Shown here: piece after piece, positions 6,880-9,710 of the stretch
How positions within the stretch are numbered: position 1 is the stretch's first letter
Layout: every line of letters starts with the position of its first letter
Source: Treponema sp.
GTDB lineage: Bacteria; Spirochaetota; Spirochaetia; Treponematales; Rectinemataceae
Direction: 5' to 3'
Length of the DNA: 9,710 nucleotides
Assembly (NCBI GenBank): GCA_012516755.1
Contig: JAAYWE010000098.1
Coordinates: 1-9,710, forward strand
Position numbers and translations under genes: made by a program
The notes under the pieces: generated by a model
Databases searched by the model: none
Told to the model about the DNA's origin: nothing
What the model saw: only the letters and a program-made list of their open reading frames with translations

Positions 6880-7710
6880 CTATATTGCTAGACGTACATA
6901 AGCCCTATCATCAAAAGAGATATTCCCCTTTACTAAGCCCTTAGTGCTGCGAAATTCACGGTAGCAAAGGGGGTCGATTTCAAGAATATGCGCAAGATAG
7001 GCTTCCGTCTGTTCAAGTGTAGGATAAATAGTAGGATATCCATCGCTTGCTAGGACTATCTCTGTGGTCTTTTCATCAACAGAAATAACTACTGCATGTC
7101 TTGGTGCTTCTTCGCTTATGCCATCGAGAACATAATAGGCAAAAGGGCAATTTTGCGATGAGTTCTGAAGGAAAGTCTGGCTGACTAGAAAGCTATGTAT
7201 CTGTTGGCGACACAGATCGCGTTCCAAAAGCTGTTCTTCTGTTATTCCCTGAGAGAGCTGTATATAGATAAGAAAGGAGCGCAAATCACTAAGAAGCCGA
7301 TCTGATTCCTTAGAAAACTGGTATATGGTTCCATTGGCTAAGGCCATGCAATCCCCTAGAAACCAAAGCTCACGCCGCACTGAATTGTAGATTACACAAG
7401 ATGCAGAAAAACGCTGGGAAGGATTCTTCTTCATAGCTTCCACTAAACCCAAGTTGCAGTAACTATCATAGATCAATTCATTGATGGCCTTAAAAGCATC
7501 ATGTGCAGATAGTATTGGCGAAAGATCTCCGATGCCCTTCTTTATCAGCTCCATGGCGATTTTCCCTGGCGCATCTAAGCCCAACTGCACGGCATTCTTA
7601 TTGGTTACTCCATCTATTACTGCCGCGAAACAATCGGTTATGACATATCCATCCTCGCAACTTTCCTGTATTCCGGTTTTTGATTGGACAAATTGTTCTA
7701 TTACTCGCAT
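6880..7710 (-). CDS. PP2C-fold phosphatase-like protein, 276 aa
   Basis: The sequence follows the PP2C (PPM) metallophosphatase pattern. ED at 19-20 and FAAVIDG with Asp33-Gly34 are the first metal-binding motifs. SASCVIYN (102-109) and LGDCMAL with Asp120 match the 'GDSRA' strand. IVLASDGYP (218-226) carries Asp223, and SFDDRAYVRLAI ends the protein with Asp267-Asp268. Canonical PP2Cs have an Arg four residues before the ED Glu that holds the substrate phosphate; here that position is Gln15. The 'DGHGG' region reads DGVTNKN. There is no signal peptide or membrane segment, so it should be cytosolic. AAGGAA (complement of 7717-7722) lies six bases before the ATG. It is divergent from nagB and tail to tail with the permease. 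It could dephosphorylate a protein or a small molecule, or act as a sensor; the sequence does not decide. Confidence 0.75.
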   Translation of the reverse strand: MRVIEQFVQSKTGIQESCEDGYVITDCFAAVIDGVTNKNAVQLGLDAPGKIAMELIKKGIGDLSPILSAHDAFKAINELIYDSYCNLGLVEAMKKNPSQRFSASCVIYNSVRRELWFLGDCMALANGTIYQFSKESDRLLSDLRSFLIYIQLSQGITEEQLLERDLCRQQIHSFLVSQTFLQNSSQNCPFAYYVLDGISEEAPRHAVVISVDEKTTEIVLASDGYPTIYPTLEQTEAYLAHILEIDPLCYREFRSTKGLVKGNISFDDRAYVRLAI

Positions 7711-7788
7711 CTTTAGTTCCTTATATTCCTTCCTTCTGCATTTATAGTAAATTACAATAACAGAACAAAACTCAGGAGGAAAGTGCTA
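7711..7788. promoter_or_regulatory. Divergent promoter region between the PP2C-like gene and nagB
   Basis: This is a short shared upstream region. On the minus strand TTGTTC (complement of 7763-7768) and TATAAA (complement of 7741-7746) have 16-base spacing and would serve the PP2C-like gene. On the plus strand TATAGT (7743-7748) or TACAAT (7753-7758) could be the -10 element for nagB, though no good -35 is visible for either. The two candidate promoters overlap, so one regulator bound here could affect both directions. Confidence 0.4.
7774..7779 (+). promoter_or_regulatory. Ribosome binding site AGGAGG fixing the nagB start
   Basis: AGGAGG ends nine bases before ATG at 7789 but only three before the in-frame GTG at 7783. 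The ATG is therefore the better start. Confidence 0.75.
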
Positions 7789-8535
7789 ATGAGAATCTGT
7801 ATCTTTGAAAATGCTCTTGATCTGGGTAGTCATTCAGCGATGGTTGTCTCCATGCATATTCGCAGGGCTCTGCAAGAAAAGGGAGAGTGTTCTATCATTC
7901 TAGCAACTGGCACAAGCCAATTAACCATGCTTGATGCCCTTGTAAAGGATCATGATATCGATTGGACCAAGGTAGAGGTTTTTCATCTGGATGAGTATGT
8001 AGGCATACCCGAGACACACAAGGCAAGTTTCCGTAAGTATTTGCGAGAGAGATTTGCGGATAGAGTGCCTGGATTGCGATCTTTCCACTACATTAAGGCC
8101 GATGCAGATGATTTGTCAAAAGAAATAGCTAGACTTTCTGATTTAATAAGCTCAAAGAACATCGATGTCGCGTGCATTGGCATTGGAGAAAATGGGCATC
8201 TTGCATTTAACGATCCTCCAGCAAATCTCGATACGAAAGAGCCTTATCTGATAGTCCAGCTAGATGAAGCATGCAGGCGGCAACAGGTTGGAGAAGGATG
8301 GTTCGATGATTTAACAGAGGTCCCCATGCAAGCTATTTCGATGAGCATTCCCCAGATACTCAAGAGTGAATGCATAATCTGCACAGTTCCGGATAAAAGA
8401 AAGACCGAAGCTGTGCGTATGGCGGTAACCGCTCCGATCGATCCAATACATCCCTGTGCATCGCTCAGAATGCATAAGAATTGCTATTTGATGCTAGATC
8501 ATTCTGCAGCTTCTCTTATTTGTCCCTTGTCTTGA
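7789..8535 (+). CDS. nagB: Glucosamine-6-phosphate deaminase family protein (NagB-like)
   Basis: A 248-residue member of the NagB/6-phosphogluconolactonase-like superfamily. NagB converts glucosamine-6-phosphate to fructose-6-phosphate and ammonia in the cytosol. Visible motifs are ATGTSQLTML (39-48, sugar-phosphate loop), FHLDEYVG (65-72) with Asp68 matching the E. coli proton-transfer Asp72, and GIGENGHLAFNDP (131-143) with His137. In E. coli the last motif reads GVGNDGHIAFNEP, and its Asp141 and Glu148 work with His143 in ring opening; here those positions are Asn135 and Asp142. RRQQVGEGWF (163-172) and DKRKTEAVR (202-210) are further phosphate-side motifs, and the GENGH/RQQVGEGWF form recurs in a divergent branch of the family. 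nagA starts 10 bases downstream, which strongly supports an amino-sugar phosphate role. A related isomerase or deaminase substrate remains possible. Confidence 0.85.
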   Translation: MRICIFENALDLGSHSAMVVSMHIRRALQEKGECSIILATGTSQLTMLDALVKDHDIDWTKVEVFHLDEYVGIPETHKASFRKYLRERFADRVPGLRSFHYIKADADDLSKEIARLSDLISSKNIDVACIGIGENGHLAFNDPPANLDTKEPYLIVQLDEACRRQQVGEGWFDDLTEVPMQAISMSIPQILKSECIICTVPDKRKTEAVRMAVTAPIDPIHPCASLRMHKNCYLMLDHSAASLICPLS

Positions 8536-8545
8536 GCATATCGTT

Positions 8546-9499
8546 ATGATCACCAATAACATGAATTCCTATGGTACCCTAATAGATCTGCAGGTCAATG
8601 GATATGGAGGAATCGATTTTAGCGCACAAGATCTTACTGTCGAACAGGTTGTCTATGTCTGCCAACTTCTTCAATCAAAAGGAACTAGCCGATTTCTTGC
8701 CACTCTCGTGAGTTCTCCCGTCGAACTGTATGAAAGAAATTTGGCAACTATCAAAGAAGCAATGCAAGAAGATGAGATTGCAGGACGTCTCATTGCAGGA
8801 TTCCATATCGAAGGACCCTTTATCTCTGAAAAAGACGGTGCCAGGGGTGCGCACGATAAGAGATTTATATGTAAACCTGACAAGAAAATGCTTAAATGCA
8901 TTCTCGAAGCCGGAAGACCTCTTGTTCGAATGCTGACTATAGCCCCTGAGTTGACAGGTATAGAGGATATTATTGCCATGGCGAAGGATGAAAACATCAT
9001 CATATCCATGGGTCACACCTTGGCTGATGCAAGCCAGATCGAAAGAGCTATAGAAAAAGGGGCTTCATGCGTAACTCACCTGGGCAATGGTATTCCTCTT
9101 ATGCTTCACAGGACCGACAATCCTATTTTTGTTTTTCTTGCACAGGCCGGGTTGACAATTATGCTCATAACAGATGGCCATCATCTTCCTATTCCCTTTA
9201 TCCGGACGGTCATAAAGACCTGCGGCATAGATAACATTGTAGTAACCAGCGACTCAGCACCACTCGCAGGAATGCCTCCCGGATCCTATGTGTCCCTTGG
9301 CGGAGAGGTCGTTCTTGAACCGGACGGAAGGCTCTATATTCCTTCTCAGGGCTGTCTCGCTGGCTCTTCGGCATGCATCGCTGAATGTGCAGACTATCTC
9401 TCTCTATATGTCGACCTTTCAAAAGAGGAAATCAAGCAAATTACAAGCAATAATCCGATGCGTCTCATTGGATTAAGCGATTATAATGATGCAAGTTGA
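8546..9499 (+). CDS. nagA: N-acetylglucosamine-6-phosphate deacetylase, short form (NagA-like)
   Basis: NagA removes the acetyl group from GlcNAc-6-phosphate, giving the NagB substrate. Metal and catalytic residues of the amidohydrolase barrel are present: GFHIEGP with Glu89, MGHTLA with His157, THLGNGIP with His178, DGHH (210-213) for substrate contact, VVTSDSAPLAG with catalytic Asp236, and LAGSS (271-275). The opening LIDLQVNGYGG corresponds to IDVQLNGCGG of E. coli NagA. The protein is only 317 residues, against about 380 usually. It starts directly at the first barrel strand and ends at ITSNNPMRLIGL, so the small beta-sandwich domain made from both ends is missing. The N-terminal extension is short in the open frame, so this is not a mis-set start. 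There is no clear Shine-Dalgarno sequence; the 10-base gap after nagB suggests translational coupling. ATG at 8561 is an alternative start. Confidence 0.85.
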   Translation: MITNNMNSYGTLIDLQVNGYGGIDFSAQDLTVEQVVYVCQLLQSKGTSRFLATLVSSPVELYERNLATIKEAMQEDEIAGRLIAGFHIEGPFISEKDGARGAHDKRFICKPDKKMLKCILEAGRPLVRMLTIAPELTGIEDIIAMAKDENIIISMGHTLADASQIERAIEKGASCVTHLGNGIPLMLHRTDNPIFVFLAQAGLTIMLITDGHHLPIPFIRTVIKTCGIDNIVVTSDSAPLAGMPPGSYVSLGGEVVLEPDGRLYIPSQGCLAGSSACIAECADYLSLYVDLSKEEIKQITSNNPMRLIGLSDYNDAS

Positions 9500-9537
9500 A
9501 AACACTATATCAAATCAAGGTGCAATAAATTCTCTCT

Positions 9538-9710
9538 TTATCCCAGCCATCCTTCTGCCAGTTGCGCTTCTAGGTATTCGAAGACATCGGCAAGCTCATC
9601 GAAGCAGAGAATGGCTCTCGAATCCAGGTGGGTTGGCATGTTGTTCACGATGACGATTTGGCCACCGTGCTCGAGGGTATACTGGGGCAAAGAGGCAGCT
9701 GGATAGACTA
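9538..9710 (-). CDS. Sirtuin-type NAD-dependent deacylase, C-terminal end (partial)
   Basis: A minus-strand frame enters from the right edge and stops at TAA (complement of 9538-9540). The visible 56 residues begin VYPAASLPQYTLEHGGQIVI and continue VNNMPTHLDSRAILCFDE. This is the usual end of Sir2/CobB proteins: the 'vyPAa.lp..a...Ga..v.iN...T..d' segment that closes the NAD-binding Rossmann fold, followed by a C-terminal helix (LADVFEYLEAQL). Sirtuins remove acyl groups from protein lysines using NAD. The catalytic His, zinc-binding Cys residues and start lie outside the window. It converges with nagA across 38 bases containing no recognisable terminator. Confidence 0.8.
   Translation of the reverse strand, partial: VYPAASLPQYTLEHGGQIVIVNNMPTHLDSRAILCFDELADVFEYLEAQLAEGWLG

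Noticed and set aside
8671..9016. Two overlapping minus-strand frames of about 112 codons inside nagA
   Set aside because: They lie entirely opposite conserved NagA motifs, show no recognisable protein features and lack start signals.
9500..9537. Possible terminator between nagA and the sirtuin gene
   Set aside because: The 38 bases contain no inverted repeat of useful length.

Overview
The window appears to come from a moderate-GC bacterium with a two-membrane envelope. The solute-binding protein and one hypothetical protein carry ordinary signal peptides with no lipobox, which fits release into a periplasm. Strong AAAGGAGG-type ribosome binding sites and the mix of families would suit a spirochaete, but that is inference and no marker gene fixes the taxon. 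No rRNA, tRNA, insertion sequence, CRISPR array or convincing factor-independent terminator was seen.

Layout. Bases 1-1940 (+) hold the C-terminal part of a GH38-family alpha-mannosidase, cut by the left edge and carrying two coding tandem-repeat stretches. Converging on it at 2003-2602 (-) is an unrecognised small secreted protein. A 379-base AT-rich non-coding stretch (2603-2981) separates that gene from a divergent three-gene ABC importer operon: periplasmic solute-binding protein (2982-3980), ATPase (4022-5146) and a fused two-domain permease (5143-6870). A PP2C-fold phosphatase-like gene (6880-7710, -) lies tail to tail with the permease, 9 bases away. It is divergent, across 78 bases, from a nagB-nagA pair (7789-8535 and 8546-9499, +). 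At the right edge the C-terminal 56 codons of a sirtuin-type NAD-dependent deacylase run on the minus strand (9538-9710).

How the genes may work together. NagA and NagB convert N-acetylglucosamine-6-phosphate to fructose-6-phosphate, acetate and ammonia, and GH38 enzymes trim mannose from glycans. The importer belongs to the Fe(III)/AfuA/spermidine-putrescine-like group, and its binding protein lacks the adjacent Tyr-Tyr pair of ferric-binding proteins near the expected position. Relatives of this group (AfuABC) import sugar phosphates. A plausible inference is that the importer supplies a phosphorylated sugar or amino sugar to NagA/NagB, with the PP2C-like protein in a regulatory or phosphatase role. 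This is a hypothesis from gene order, not a demonstrated system.

The main points for a second look are the NagA lacking its usual beta-sandwich ends, the NagB with altered ring-opening residues, the PP2C-like protein lacking the phosphate-binding Arg, the tandem repeats inside the mannosidase, and a motif present three times upstream of the importer operon.
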